64,000 nt of DNA from positions 1-64,000 of the forward strand of contig CAIUPP010000120.1 in the NCBI GenBank assembly GCA_903901045.1, in the 5' to 3' direction. The first letter of the stretch is position 1. The number at the start of each line of letters is the position of its first letter. Shown in pieces: positions 1-6,824 of the stretch. Below the pieces are notes generated by a model, which worked only from the letters and a program-made list of their open reading frames with translations, had not been told where the DNA came from and made no database searches. Made by a program: the position numbers and the translations under genes. The stretch comes from an uncultured Planctomycetota bacterium. GTDB lineage: Bacteria > Planctomycetota > Brocadiia > CAIUPP01.

Positions 1-540
1 CGCAGGGTCGAGGCCGTGGACACCATGGCCGCCATGACCGCGAGGACGACGAGCGGCAGCCAGAGGGCGTCCAGCGGAGCCCCTCGCACCATCACGCCGC
101 GCGCCACCTTGATGAAGTACGTGAGCGGCAACAGGTAGCCGATCCAGCGCACGCCCCAGGGCATCGAGTACAGCGGGAAGAAGAGGCCGCTGAGCAGGAA
201 CTGCGGCAGAAGCGTCATCATCGCCAGCTGGATGGCCTGCCCCTGGGTCTGAGAGACCGTGGAGATGAGCACGCCGATGCCCAGGGTGGTGAAGAGGAAG
301 AGGGCGGCTCCCAGGGCGAACACGGCCGGCGAGCCGCGAAACGGCACGTGGAAGAGGAGCATGCCGGCGCCGACCACGATCACCATGTCGATGGCGGCGA
401 TGACGAAGTACGGCGCGATCTTGCCGATGAAGACGTCGCGGGGGCGGAACGGCATCACGGCGAGCTGCTCCATCGTGCCGGCCTGCCGCTCACGCACCAC
501 GCCGAGCGCCGTGGCGACCGTGCCCACGAACACCAGCGCC
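1..540 (-). pseudogene. ABC-2 type transporter permease, truncated at both ends
   Basis: The minus strand encodes the C-terminal half of an ABC-2 family permease (YhhJ/YbhR-like export system). Reading down from about 540 there is a hydrophobic segment, then the family signature LGVVRERQAGTMEQL, a membrane-proximal FIGKIAPYF, and three or four further hydrophobic stretches ending at the window edge. The protein would form the membrane pore of an ABC exporter. The 3' end lies outside the window. The 5' end is abnormal: just upstream of ALVFVGTV the frame stays open but becomes Ala/Pro-rich sequence with no family resemblance, because it is antisense to the tail of another gene. There is no start codon. 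The gene is broken or artificially joined at about 540. Confidence 0.75.
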
Positions 541-612
541 GCGGGTGCGAAGCCGGCAGCCGGCGCGAAGCCTGCCGCCGCCAAGCCCGAAGCAAAGGGC
601 GGAAAGAAGTAA
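541..612 (+). pseudogene. C-terminal tail of an unidentified Ala/Lys/Pro-rich protein
   Basis: From about 541 the plus strand reads AGAKPAAGAKPAAAKPEAKG and ends in GKK and TAA at 610-612. A near-perfect intrinsic terminator follows 20 bases later. Low-complexity A/K/P tails like this are common on ribosomal and other nucleic-acid-binding proteins, so this looks like the true 3' end of a gene whose body is missing. The same frame continues upstream to an ATG at 259, but that part is antisense to the permease and looks like noise. The parent protein cannot be identified. The abrupt change fits an assembly chimera or a genomic rearrangement. Confidence 0.5.
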
Positions 613-631
613 TCTGCCGTTCGCTCTGTTG

Positions 632-670
632 GAGAGGGAAGCACCGCACGTGCTTCCCTCTCGCTTTTTT
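632..670 (+). terminator. Rho-independent terminator
   Basis: A 13-bp perfect stem (632-644 with 650-662, GAGAGGGAAGCAC and its complement) encloses a 5-base loop and is followed by GC and six T residues. It lies 20 bases after the stop codon of the A/K/P-rich tail, which supports that tail being a real gene end. Confidence 0.9.
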
Positions 671-748
671 GAGACGGCAAAGCGGGCAGCGGGTCGCAAG
701 CGCCGCAGAGCGGCGAGCGCAGCGCAAATGGTCCGCCGCCCGCGCGCA

Positions 749-777
749 TTGGCAACGCGCGCGCGGGCTGTTATAAT
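749..777 (+). promoter_or_regulatory. Sigma-70 type promoter for the class I aminotransferase
   Basis: TTGGCA at 749-754 and TATAAT at 772-777 are separated by 17 bases. The start codon at 832 follows with a 5' leader of about 50 bases. The preceding gene is closed by a terminator, so a new transcript is expected here. Confidence 0.75.
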
Positions 778-831
778 CGCGCGCTGACGGCTTCTATGCT
801 TCCCGGCTCGCCCTGAAGGAGGACTTTCCCC

Positions 832-1947
832 ATGATTGCGAAGCGGATGGCCAAACTCGACTCATCAGGCATTCGCAAGGTCTTCGACCTCGCCGCCGCC
901 ATGAAGAACCCGATCAACCTCTCCATCGGCCAGCCGGACTTCGATGTGCCCGAACCGGTCAAAGAGGCGGCCATCGAGGCGATTCGCGCGGGGCAGAACC
1001 GCTACACCGTCACGCAGGGCATCCCGAAACTCCATGAGGCGCTCCGCCGCCGGATCATCAGGGACAAGGGAGTCGAGCCGGAAAATATTCTGGTCACCTC
1101 AGGCGTCTCCGGCGCGCTCATGCTCGCCGTCCTGGTGCTCGTCAACGAGGGGGATGAGGTCATCATTCCCGACCCGTACTTTGTCATGTACAAGCATCTG
1201 GTCAACCTGTGCGCCGGAACGCCGGTGTTTGTGGACACCTACCCGGACTTCCGCGTCACCGCGGAACGGATTGCGAAGAAAATCACCCCCAAGACCAAGC
1301 TGCTCCTGTTGAACAGTCCGGCCAACCCGACCGGCGCGGTGATGGATGATGCGGAGCTTCCCAAGATCGCCGCCCTGGCCAGGAAGCATAACCTGGTGGT
1401 GATCTCCGACGAGATCTACGACTTCTTCAGCTACGAGGGGGGGAGCAAGAGCATCGCCGCGCTCTATCCCAACACGCTGCTGATGGGAGGCTTCTCCAAG
1501 TCGCACGCGATGACCGGCTGGCGGCTGGGGTATGTCGCCGGGCCGAAAGAGATCATCGGCGAGATGACCAAGTTGCAGCAGTTCAGCTTCGTTTGCGCCC
1601 CCTCCTTCGCGCAGGTGGCCGGCGTCACGGCGCTGGAAACCGATACGACGCCCTTCCGCGAGCAGTACCGCGCCAAGCGCGATCTGATCTACAATGGTCT
1701 GCGCGACGCGGGGTACGAGGTTCAGAAGCCCGGCGGCGCGTTCTACATCTTCCCGAAGGCCCCCTGGGGGACCGATCAGGAGTTCGTGGCTGAGGCGATC
1801 CGCAACAAACTGCTCATCATCCCCGGCTCCGTCTTTTCCGAGCGCGCCACTCACCTGCGCATTTCCTATGCCGCGACCGACGAGACCATCCGCCGCGGGC
1901 TGGAGGTGCTGCGCCGGATCGCCAAACCGGGGCCGCGGAAAGCGTGA
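832..1947 (+). CDS. Class I/II PLP-dependent aminotransferase
   Basis: A 371-residue fold-type I aminotransferase, probably acting on aspartate, aromatic or a similar amino acid with 2-oxoglutarate in the cytoplasm. The N-terminus carries the IGQPDFDVP signature, the middle has SPANPTGAV and SDEIYDFF, and the PLP lysine is Lys223 in FSKSHAMTGWRLGY. HLRISYA near the C-terminus matches the substrate-carboxylate arginine region. The length is slightly short for the aspartate aminotransferase group (about 380-400) but all motifs are present. An AGGAGG-like site lies 8-13 bases before ATG 832. It is monocistronic: it has its own promoter, and a palindromic repeat begins right after its stop codon. 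The substrate cannot be assigned from sequence. Confidence 0.9.
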   Translation: MIAKRMAKLDSSGIRKVFDLAAAMKNPINLSIGQPDFDVPEPVKEAAIEAIRAGQNRYTVTQGIPKLHEALRRRIIRDKGVEPENILVTSGVSGALMLAVLVLVNEGDEVIIPDPYFVMYKHLVNLCAGTPVFVDTYPDFRVTAERIAKKITPKTKLLLLNSPANPTGAVMDDAELPKIAALARKHNLVVISDEIYDFFSYEGGSKSIAALYPNTLLMGGFSKSHAMTGWRLGYVAGPKEIIGEMTKLQQFSFVCAPSFAQVAGVTALETDTTPFREQYRAKRDLIYNGLRDAGYEVQKPGGAFYIFPKAPWGTDQEFVAEAIRNKLLIIPGSVFSERATHLRISYAATDETIRRGLEVLRRIAKPGPRKA

Positions 1948-1948
1948 C

Positions 1949-2078
1949 TATGGAGTGCGCCGCCGATGGCGGCGCTTTGGCTTCGGATGGGCGCGGTTTC
2001 CCATTACGGCAGCGCCCGCGTACTGAGCCTCTCGGCCGCGACGAGCCAAAGCGGCGTCGTTGACGCCGCAGTCCATAA
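1949..2078. repeat. MITE-like palindromic element, copy 1
   Basis: The ends are inverted repeats of about 34 bases: TATGGAGTGCGCCGCC...GGCGCTTTGGCT on the left and AGCCAAAGCGGCGTC...GCAGTCCATA on the right. Each arm has its own internal GC-rich palindrome. A second copy lies at 3120-3243 with conserved ends and an unrelated centre. This one starts directly after the aminotransferase stop codon. No transposase is encoded. Confidence 0.75.
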
Positions 2079-2160
2079 GACGCCGCGCGACCTTGTGGAT
2101 GCTCACGCTTATCATACCGCGCAGATTGCGCGACGTTAGCGGTCGAAGGAGGGAGGGACG

Positions 2161-2634
2161 TTGGAAACGATTCGCCCTCTGAAGCGCGAAGATCTGGACG
2201 ACCTCGCGTCGCTCTGTTTTCCCGAGCTTCCCATTGAGGAACTTCGGGAGCGCGTCGAGGAGGAGTTGGCGGCTCAGGCGCGCGGCGAAGGGGTGACCCT
2301 CGTGGCCGAGGAAGGGGGGCGCGTGGGGGTGACGGCCCGCCTTGTGCCCAGCGGCGAGGTCGGCTGGCTGTTCAACATCTCCTCCCATCCCGATTTCCGC
2401 GGACGTGGCATTCTTCAGCGGCTGCTCGGCCGAATGGAGGAAATTGCCCGTGAGCGAGGGCTGACGCGGCTGGCGATCCACGTGCGCGAGGACAACTCCC
2501 GGGCCTGCCGCGCGTACGAAAAGGCGGGTTTCAAGCGCGTCGGGGCCGAAGGGATGCACGGGACGCAGTTGCGGTACGAGAAGAAGCTGACCGGTGGAGC
2601 CGGCTGTCCCCAGTCGGCTGACATCGTTGGCTAA
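2161..2634 (+). CDS. GNAT family N-acetyltransferase
   Basis: A 157-residue single-domain GNAT enzyme, transferring an acetyl group from acetyl-CoA to an amine. The acetyl-CoA signature is visible in SSHPDFRGRGILQRLLGRM, and motif B-like sequence continues in AIHVREDNSRACRAYEKAGF, typical of RimI-like GNATs. The start is TTG at 2161, chosen because a strong GGAGGGAGGG purine tract sits just upstream and the homology-like region begins at once (ETIRPLKREDL). The last dozen residues (GAGCPQSADIVG) look read out from a short palindromic repeat and may be a late extension. The substrate is unknown. It converges with thioredoxin. Confidence 0.8.
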   Translation: METIRPLKREDLDDLASLCFPELPIEELRERVEEELAAQARGEGVTLVAEEGGRVGVTARLVPSGEVGWLFNISSHPDFRGRGILQRLLGRMEEIARERGLTRLAIHVREDNSRACRAYEKAGFKRVGAEGMHGTQLRYEKKLTGGAGCPQSADIVG

Positions 2635-2654
2635 GCGCGCTGGGACAGCGCGCT
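2634..2654. terminator. Bidirectional hairpin between convergent genes
   Basis: AGCGCGCTG and CAGCGCGCT form a perfect 9-bp stem with a 3-base loop in the 30-base gap between the GNAT stop codon and the thioredoxin stop codon. There is no strong T-tract. A similar GCGCTGGGGACAGCGCGC palindrome recurs at 5587-5607, so it may be a dispersed repeat used as a terminator. Confidence 0.5.
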
Positions 2655-2664
2655 CCACCAAACA

Positions 2665-2985
2665 TCACGCTCCGGCTTTGGCCAGCAGCGTATCCAGTCC
2701 CTTCTCGCTTTGCAGTCCCACCGCGCGCCCGGCCTCTTTGCCCGCCTTGAAGACCAGCAGCGTGGGGATGCTCATCACCCCGTACTTGGAGGCCACCGCG
2801 GTCGCCGTGTCCACGTTCAGCTTGACCACCTCCACCTGCGCCTGGCGCGCGGCGGCCCATTTCTCAAGGATGGGGGTCTGCTGCATGCAGGGGCCGCACC
2901 AGGTGGCGTAGAAGTCCACCAAGACGGGTTTGGTTGCCTTCAGGACCGTCGCGTCAAAATCGCTCTCGCTGATTTCCTTAGCCAT
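2665..2985 (-). CDS. trxA: Thioredoxin
   Basis: A 106-residue classical thioredoxin, a cytoplasmic disulfide reductase that donates electrons to ribonucleotide reductase, peroxiredoxins and other partners. The redox motif WCGPC is at residues 29-33 within VDFYATWCGPC, and the cis-proline is Pro74 in MSIPT. The length matches E. coli TrxA (about 108). There is no signal peptide, so it is cytoplasmic. The residue after the active site is Met-Gln-Gln rather than the common Lys/Arg. ATG 2985 has a GGAGG-type site upstream and a promoter at 3037-3065. It stands alone, facing the GNAT gene. Confidence 0.95.
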   Translation of the reverse strand: MAKEISESDFDATVLKATKPVLVDFYATWCGPCMQQTPILEKWAAARQAQVEVVKLNVDTATAVASKYGVMSIPTLLVFKAGKEAGRAVGLQSEKGLDTLLAKAGA

Positions 2986-3036
2986 GACGGCCTCCTCAAT
3001 GTTCCGGGGAACGCCAGTACGTTCGTTTCAATCACC

Positions 3037-3065
3037 ATCATAATCCATCGTTGCCGAACAGGCAA
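3037..3065 (-). promoter_or_regulatory. Promoter for thioredoxin
   Basis: On the minus strand TTGCCT (3065-3060) and TATGAT (3042-3037) are 17 bases apart. The predicted start lies about 45 bases before the thioredoxin ATG. Confidence 0.6.
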
Positions 3066-3119
3066 GGTTCAAATTCAGGCAGGCATTGCAGATGTGGCAA
3101 GAGCGGAGCGCGGCGGGCT

Positions 3120-3243
3120 TTGGAGTGCGCCGCCGCTGGCGGCGCTTTGGCTTGTGATCGACGCGCTATGCCGGATGTCCGGTACTCTGCGCAAATCAGT
3201 CCTCGCCAAGCCAAAGCGGCGTCGTTGCCGCCGCACTCCATAA
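3120..3243. repeat. MITE-like palindromic element, copy 2
   Basis: The termini match the element at 1949-2078: TGGAGTGCGCCGCCGCTGG on the left and CCAAAGCGGCGTCGTTGCC...GCACTCCATAA on the right. The central 50 bases differ. It lies between the thioredoxin promoter and the tRNA terminator. It is non-coding and presumably mobilised in trans. Confidence 0.75.
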
Positions 3244-3282
3244 AACAACGCGCCCGCTCAGGCGAGTGGCCGTGAGCGGGCG
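3242..3282 (-). terminator. Rho-independent terminator of tRNA-Val
   Basis: On the minus strand a 10-bp stem (CGCCCGCTCA with TGAGCGGGCG, 3251-3260 and 3273-3282) follows the tRNA by 12 bases and is followed by the T-rich GCGTTGTTTTA. Confidence 0.85.
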
Positions 3283-3294
3283 CATCGGTGCGAA

Positions 3295-3371
3295 TGGTGG
3301 GCGATACTGGACTCGAACCAGTGACCTCATGGGTGTGATCCATGCGCTCTAGCCAACTGAGCTAAACGCCC
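3295..3371 (-). tRNA. tRNA-Val (anticodon CAC), CCA encoded
   Basis: Read on the minus strand, the cloverleaf is complete: acceptor GGGCGTT with ATCGCCC (one U-U mismatch at pair 6-67), D stem GCTC/GAGC, anticodon stem CATGG/CCATG around loop ATCACAC, and T arm ACTGG-TTCGAGT-CCAGT. Position 33 is T and the anticodon CAC reads GUG valine codons. The discriminator A is followed by a genomically encoded CCA at 3297-3295. The gene has its own consensus promoter and intrinsic terminator. Confidence 0.95.
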
Positions 3372-3391
3372 ATATCTCAAGATCAGGAACG

Positions 3392-3420
3392 ATTATATCG
3401 CCCCCGCGGGGAACAGTCAA
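3392..3420 (-). promoter_or_regulatory. Promoter of tRNA-Val
   Basis: On the minus strand TTGACT (3420-3415) and TATAAT (3397-3392) are separated by 17 bases. The -10 lies about 20 bases before the mature 5' end. The GCGGGGGCGA stretch between -10 and -35 is GC-rich. Confidence 0.85.
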
Positions 3421-3522
3421 ACTTGCGACGATCCCCGATAGAGCGGCGGAGGGTCAATGTGAGGCGGACCTCCGGATTACAACGACTTGACATCACACGG
3501 GACTAGAGCGATAAGAAATGAT

Positions 3523-3647
3523 GAAGATTGCCGCGTCGTCCCGCCACGTCGGGACTCCTCGCAATGACCGTTCAATTTGTCTGCGTTCATCTGCGGTTGC
3601 CTCGTTGTTGTCCATTCATTTTCGCGCCTTTCGCGTGTTTCGTAGTT
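3523..3647. repeat. Direct repeat, left copy flanking a methyltransferase gene
   Basis: The block begins GAAGATTGCCGCGTCGTCCC, continues through CCACGTCGGGACTCCTCGCA and ends TTTCGCGTGTTTCGTAGTT. It matches 4397-4529 at both ends and through most of its first 75 bases. The two copies bracket the gene at 3661-4344. The first 40 bases are themselves palindromic. Confidence 0.75.
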
Positions 3648-3660
3648 AAGAGAACCACAG

Positions 3661-4344
3661 ATGGCCTTTACGCTCGAAAAAGTCGTCCCGTGGGGCAGGT
3701 CGTACGAGGAATATGTTGCCATGTTCGGCCTCACCGGGGCCGACCTGAAGCGGCGCATCCTCGGCTGCGGAGATGGTCCGGCCGGCTTCAATACGGAGTT
3801 GACGAGGCGCGGCGGGCGCATCACGTCGGTCGATCCGATCTACGCCTTTGACGCCGGGCAGATCAGGCAGCGCATCTCCGAAAGCTACGACACGGTGCTG
3901 GCGCAGACGCGCGCGAACCATGACAATTATGTCTGGGACTCCATTCCCTCGGTCGAGGCGCTTGGGCGCGTGCGGATGGAGACGATGAACGCATTCCTGG
4001 CGGACTTCGACGCGGGGAAGAGGGAAGGGCGGTACGTCGCGGGAGAGTTGCCGTCATTGCCTTTTGAGGCCGGGGCGTTCGACATCGCCCTGTCATCGCA
4101 TTTCCTCTTCCTGTACAGCGCGCACTTCTCGGCGGAGTTTCATCTCCGCGCGCTGCGGGAGATGCTGCGCGTGGCTCGGGAAGCGCGCATCTTCCCGCTG
4201 CTCACGCTCGACGGCACCCCGTCGCCCCATGTCGATTGGGTGCGCAGGCAGCTTGAGGCCCTCGGCTTCAGCGCGGAGATCAGGCGCGTGTCGTACGAGT
4301 TTCAGCGAGGCGGCAACGAAATGCTGGTCGTCGGGCCGGGCTGA
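3661..4344 (+). CDS. Class I SAM-dependent methyltransferase-like protein
   Basis: A 227-residue soluble protein with a Rossmann-type methyltransferase layout. Motif I is ILGCGDGPAGF at residues 33-43, and the acidic end of strand 2 is in TSVDPIYAF. A later ELPSLPFEAGAFDIALSSHF stretch matches motif IV/post-motif of small-molecule methyltransferases. The C-terminal EMLVVG strand completes the sheet. The substrate is unknown. It has no operon partner and lies between two copies of a 125-133 bp direct repeat, so it may have been carried in as a unit. ATG 3661 sits only 14 bases after the left repeat and has no strong ribosome-binding site. An in-frame start at a later Met (3721) is possible but would cost part of the N-terminus. 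Confidence 0.75.
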   Translation: MAFTLEKVVPWGRSYEEYVAMFGLTGADLKRRILGCGDGPAGFNTELTRRGGRITSVDPIYAFDAGQIRQRISESYDTVLAQTRANHDNYVWDSIPSVEALGRVRMETMNAFLADFDAGKREGRYVAGELPSLPFEAGAFDIALSSHFLFLYSAHFSAEFHLRALREMLRVAREARIFPLLTLDGTPSPHVDWVRRQLEALGFSAEIRRVSYEFQRGGNEMLVVGPG

Positions 4345-4396
4345 TCTCACAGCGAGCGTCCATTTCGCGCACCTGCGAACGGCCAACGGATAACAG

Positions 4397-4529
4397 GAAG
4401 ATTGCCGCGTCGTCCCGCCACGGCGGGACTCCTCGCAATGACCGCTTAATATATCCGCGTTCATCCGCGGCTGGAAATCCGTTCTCCGTTCGTGACGCTG
4501 TTTTCGCGCCTTTCGCGTGTTTCGTAGTT
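4397..4529. repeat. Direct repeat, right copy flanking the methyltransferase gene
   Basis: Second copy of the 3523-3647 repeat, with GAAGATTGCCGCGTCGTCCC at its start and TTTCGCGTGTTTCGTAGTT at its end. It abuts the 3' end of the leftward SIS-isomerase gene. Related fragments of the palindromic core occur near 13268 and 42551. Confidence 0.75.
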
Positions 4530-4545
4530 GCTCCCGTCCGTCTCC

Positions 4546-5565
4546 TCAGGGAACCAGCGCATTTCCCACCTTCCGCGCGCGCTCGGCTTTGTCGAGGTTT
4601 ACGCCCAGGGCGAGGCCGATCTCAATCAGCAGGTTCCAGCCCGCCGCCAGGCGGACGTACTCTTCCAGTCCCTCGACGGACGGAATCTGGATCGTCGGGA
4701 AGCGCGTCTGCCGCGAGGAGATCGCCACCACCGTCAGCCCGACCCCCTTCACCAGCACCTCCTCGAACTTCGCCTCCTCCGCCTCGAACGGCTCGAGCAC
4801 GATCACGGCGTCATCGGCGGACATCACTTCCTCAATGCCGTGGACGGCGTAGGTGCCTTCCAGGTACGCCGAACGCTTGCGGGTGATCTCGTTGGTCTTG
4901 AGGGTCAGTTCCTCCGCCGCGCCCGCGTTGCGCCCGGACCAGTGGAGCGTCTTCGCCCCCGCGAGCTTCTTGAGGATGGCGGGGGGGACGGGGAGGGAGA
5001 GCGCCTGCTGGAACGCGGCGGCGAGCGCCTTGCCCTTCGCGGGGAGGGCGTTTGCGCCGGTCGCGCGGTCGAGAATCGCGTGATAGAACAGCGCCTGCTC
5101 CACCACGCTCTTGGTCGCGGCGACAGCCTTCTCCTTGCCGCAGGAGAGGACGTACGCGGCGGTGCTGGCCTGACCCAGCGGCGTGTCGGCGAAGGCGGAC
5201 AGCGAGAAGAGCGCCTTGTGCCCCTTGGCCTGCAGGTCGCGCAGGAGGAGGACGACCTCCTTGGTCTGCCCGGAGTTGGAGGCCGCGAAGACGGCGAAGT
5301 CGGAAAGGTCATACTCCATCGCCTGCCGCGATCCTTCCGTGGCCGCCTGGATCTTTGCGCCGCTGCGCATCGCCTGGTACATGAACTGCTTGGCGGGGAA
5401 GATGCGGCTCGATCCTTCCCCGGTGAAGAACGCCTTCTTGCGCTTGAGCACGCCCTTCTCCGCCTCGGGCGCCTGGGCGAAGTTGAACTTCTCGATGATC
5501 GCGGGGGTCTCCATCATCTCACTGCTCAAAGCGAACTTCGTGTATCGTTGCTCTTTGCGATTCAT
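4546..5565 (-). CDS. Double SIS-domain sugar isomerase/deaminase, GlmS C-terminal-like
   Basis: A 339-residue protein with two SIS (sugar isomerase) domains and no glutaminase domain. The first phosphosugar loop is FTGEGSSRIF (residues 48-56), the second is ASNSGQTKE (95-103), and VAATKS followed by a second lobe resembles the isomerase half of GlmS. The C-terminal tail RKVGNALVP is placed like the C-terminal loop of GlmS. Such stand-alone proteins act as ketose/aldose isomerases or amino-sugar-phosphate deaminases (AgaS/FrlB type). It lies 44 bases after the PPi-type phosphofructokinase gene on the same strand, with a GAGGAG site at its ATG. This suggests it feeds fructose-6-phosphate to that kinase. 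The exact substrate is not determined. Confidence 0.8.
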   Translation of the reverse strand: MNRKEQRYTKFALSSEMMETPAIIEKFNFAQAPEAEKGVLKRKKAFFTGEGSSRIFPAKQFMYQAMRSGAKIQAATEGSRQAMEYDLSDFAVFAASNSGQTKEVVLLLRDLQAKGHKALFSLSAFADTPLGQASTAAYVLSCGKEKAVAATKSVVEQALFYHAILDRATGANALPAKGKALAAAFQQALSLPVPPAILKKLAGAKTLHWSGRNAGAAEELTLKTNEITRKRSAYLEGTYAVHGIEEVMSADDAVIVLEPFEAEEAKFEEVLVKGVGLTVVAISSRQTRFPTIQIPSVEGLEEYVRLAAGWNLLIEIGLALGVNLDKAERARKVGNALVP

Positions 5566-5586
5566 GTCTTCTCCTCTTCTGTTTGC

Positions 5587-5607
5587 GCGCTGGGGACAGC
5601 GCGCACC
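5587..5607. repeat. Short palindrome between PFK and SIS genes
   Basis: GCGCGCTGGGGACAGCGCGC forms a near-perfect hairpin just after the PFK stop codon. It resembles the palindrome at 2634-2654. It may attenuate expression of the downstream isomerase or be a dispersed repeat. Confidence 0.45.
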
Positions 5608-5609
5608 AC

Positions 5610-6812
5610 CTAGAGTGCCTTTGGCTTCACCATCTTAACGGTTCCGTAATTCTCCAGCTTCCCGATGAGCGGCCGCGCGTAATCGGTGAACTCCTGCGTC
5701 GGGAAATTCCCCTCCGCGTTCAGAAAGTGCTCCGGCATCGGCTTGGCGTGGACGGCCACCTCCGAGAGGGGCACCGTGCCAAGCGTCGTCCGGTAAGCGC
5801 CTTCGGGCCGCACGAGCGAGACCATGACGCCGGTCACCCCTTTGAGGGCCAGGCGGACCGCCTCGCCGCCGCAGAGGTAAGCTTCCTCGATATCGAGGGG
5901 GCTCACGCGGTCGGAGGCGCACATCTGCAGCGACTCCGGCACCTGGAATTCCCCGCGCACCTTGAGCGAATCGGAGATCATGCGGTGGATCATCATCGCT
6001 GCGCTGGTGCCTCCCATCGCGCCGAACTCGATGTTGGCGAATCCATCGCGCGTGTTCGAGGCGGAGACGGGGGTGCCGTCGGCATACTTCGTCCCCTCGC
6101 CGCAGACGATGGAGCAGAAACCGTGCTTGTCGATGCAGCGCTGGACGTCCGCGAGGCAGCGTTCGCGGTCAAAGGGCTTCTCCGGAACGTAGATGAGATG
6201 CGGTGCCTGCGACTCCTCCTTCTTCGCCAGCGCCGCCGCCGCGGCAAGCCATCCGGCGTCGCGGCCGACGGTCTGGAAGACGACGAACTTGTCCACCTTC
6301 TGCATGTCGCGCGCGAGGACGCCCGCCTGCGCGACGGATCGCGCCACGTAGGTCGCCGCGCTTCCGAAGCCGGGGGTGTGGTCCGTTCCGTACAGATCGT
6401 TATCCACCGTCTTGGGGATGCCCACGCCGCGCAGTTCGTATCCCTCGCGCCGGCAGAACGCCTCGACGCGATGAATCGTGTCCATCGAGTCGTTGCCGCC
6501 GACGAGGAAGAAGTAGCGGATATCGTACTTCTTCAACATCTCCAGGATGCGCGGCAGTTCCTCATCCTTCAACTTGTGGCGGCAGGAGCCCAGTGCGCTG
6601 GAGGGAGTTTTTCGGAGCTTCCGGAGACGCGCGGGCGACTGCGCCCCCAAGTCCACCAGGGCGCCCTGAAGGAAGCCCTCGATGGCAAAGCGCATCCCGT
6701 AAATTCCGGTGATATCAGGCACGCCCCGCGCTGCATCAACCGCGCCCACGAGGCTGGCGTTGATGACGCTGGTCGGCCCGCCGGACTGTCCAATGATCGC
6801 ATTTCCTCTCAT
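5610..6812 (-). CDS. 6-phosphofructokinase, PPi-dependent type
   Basis: A 400-residue phosphofructokinase converting fructose-6-phosphate to fructose-1,6-bisphosphate in glycolysis. The N-terminal nucleotide loop is IGQSGGPTSVIN (residues 7-18). At the phosphoryl-donor site it reads GGND (105-108) and PKTVDND (133-139). ATP-dependent enzymes have Gly at the position of Asp108 and Gly at the position of Lys134. The Asp/Lys pair is the known signature of pyrophosphate-dependent enzymes, so this enzyme is predicted to be PPi-dependent and reversible. ATG 6812 has a GGAGAGG site. It is the middle gene of a leftward set, 12 bases after the amidotransferase-like gene and 44 before the SIS isomerase. 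Confidence 0.9.
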   Translation of the reverse strand: MRGNAIIGQSGGPTSVINASLVGAVDAARGVPDITGIYGMRFAIEGFLQGALVDLGAQSPARLRKLRKTPSSALGSCRHKLKDEELPRILEMLKKYDIRYFFLVGGNDSMDTIHRVEAFCRREGYELRGVGIPKTVDNDLYGTDHTPGFGSAATYVARSVAQAGVLARDMQKVDKFVVFQTVGRDAGWLAAAAALAKKEESQAPHLIYVPEKPFDRERCLADVQRCIDKHGFCSIVCGEGTKYADGTPVSASNTRDGFANIEFGAMGGTSAAMMIHRMISDSLKVRGEFQVPESLQMCASDRVSPLDIEEAYLCGGEAVRLALKGVTGVMVSLVRPEGAYRTTLGTVPLSEVAVHAKPMPEHFLNAEGNFPTQEFTDYARPLIGKLENYGTVKMVKPKAL

Positions 6813-6824
6813 CGTTCCTCTCCT

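Noticed and set aside
259-612. 117-codon plus-strand frame as a complete gene
   Set aside because: Its first 95 codons are antisense to a clear ABC-2 permease; only the last 23 codons look genuine.
3295-3371. Possible tRNA-His because GTG is visible on the plus strand
   Set aside because: The gene is on the minus strand and the anticodon loop there is ATCACAC, so the anticodon is CAC (valine).
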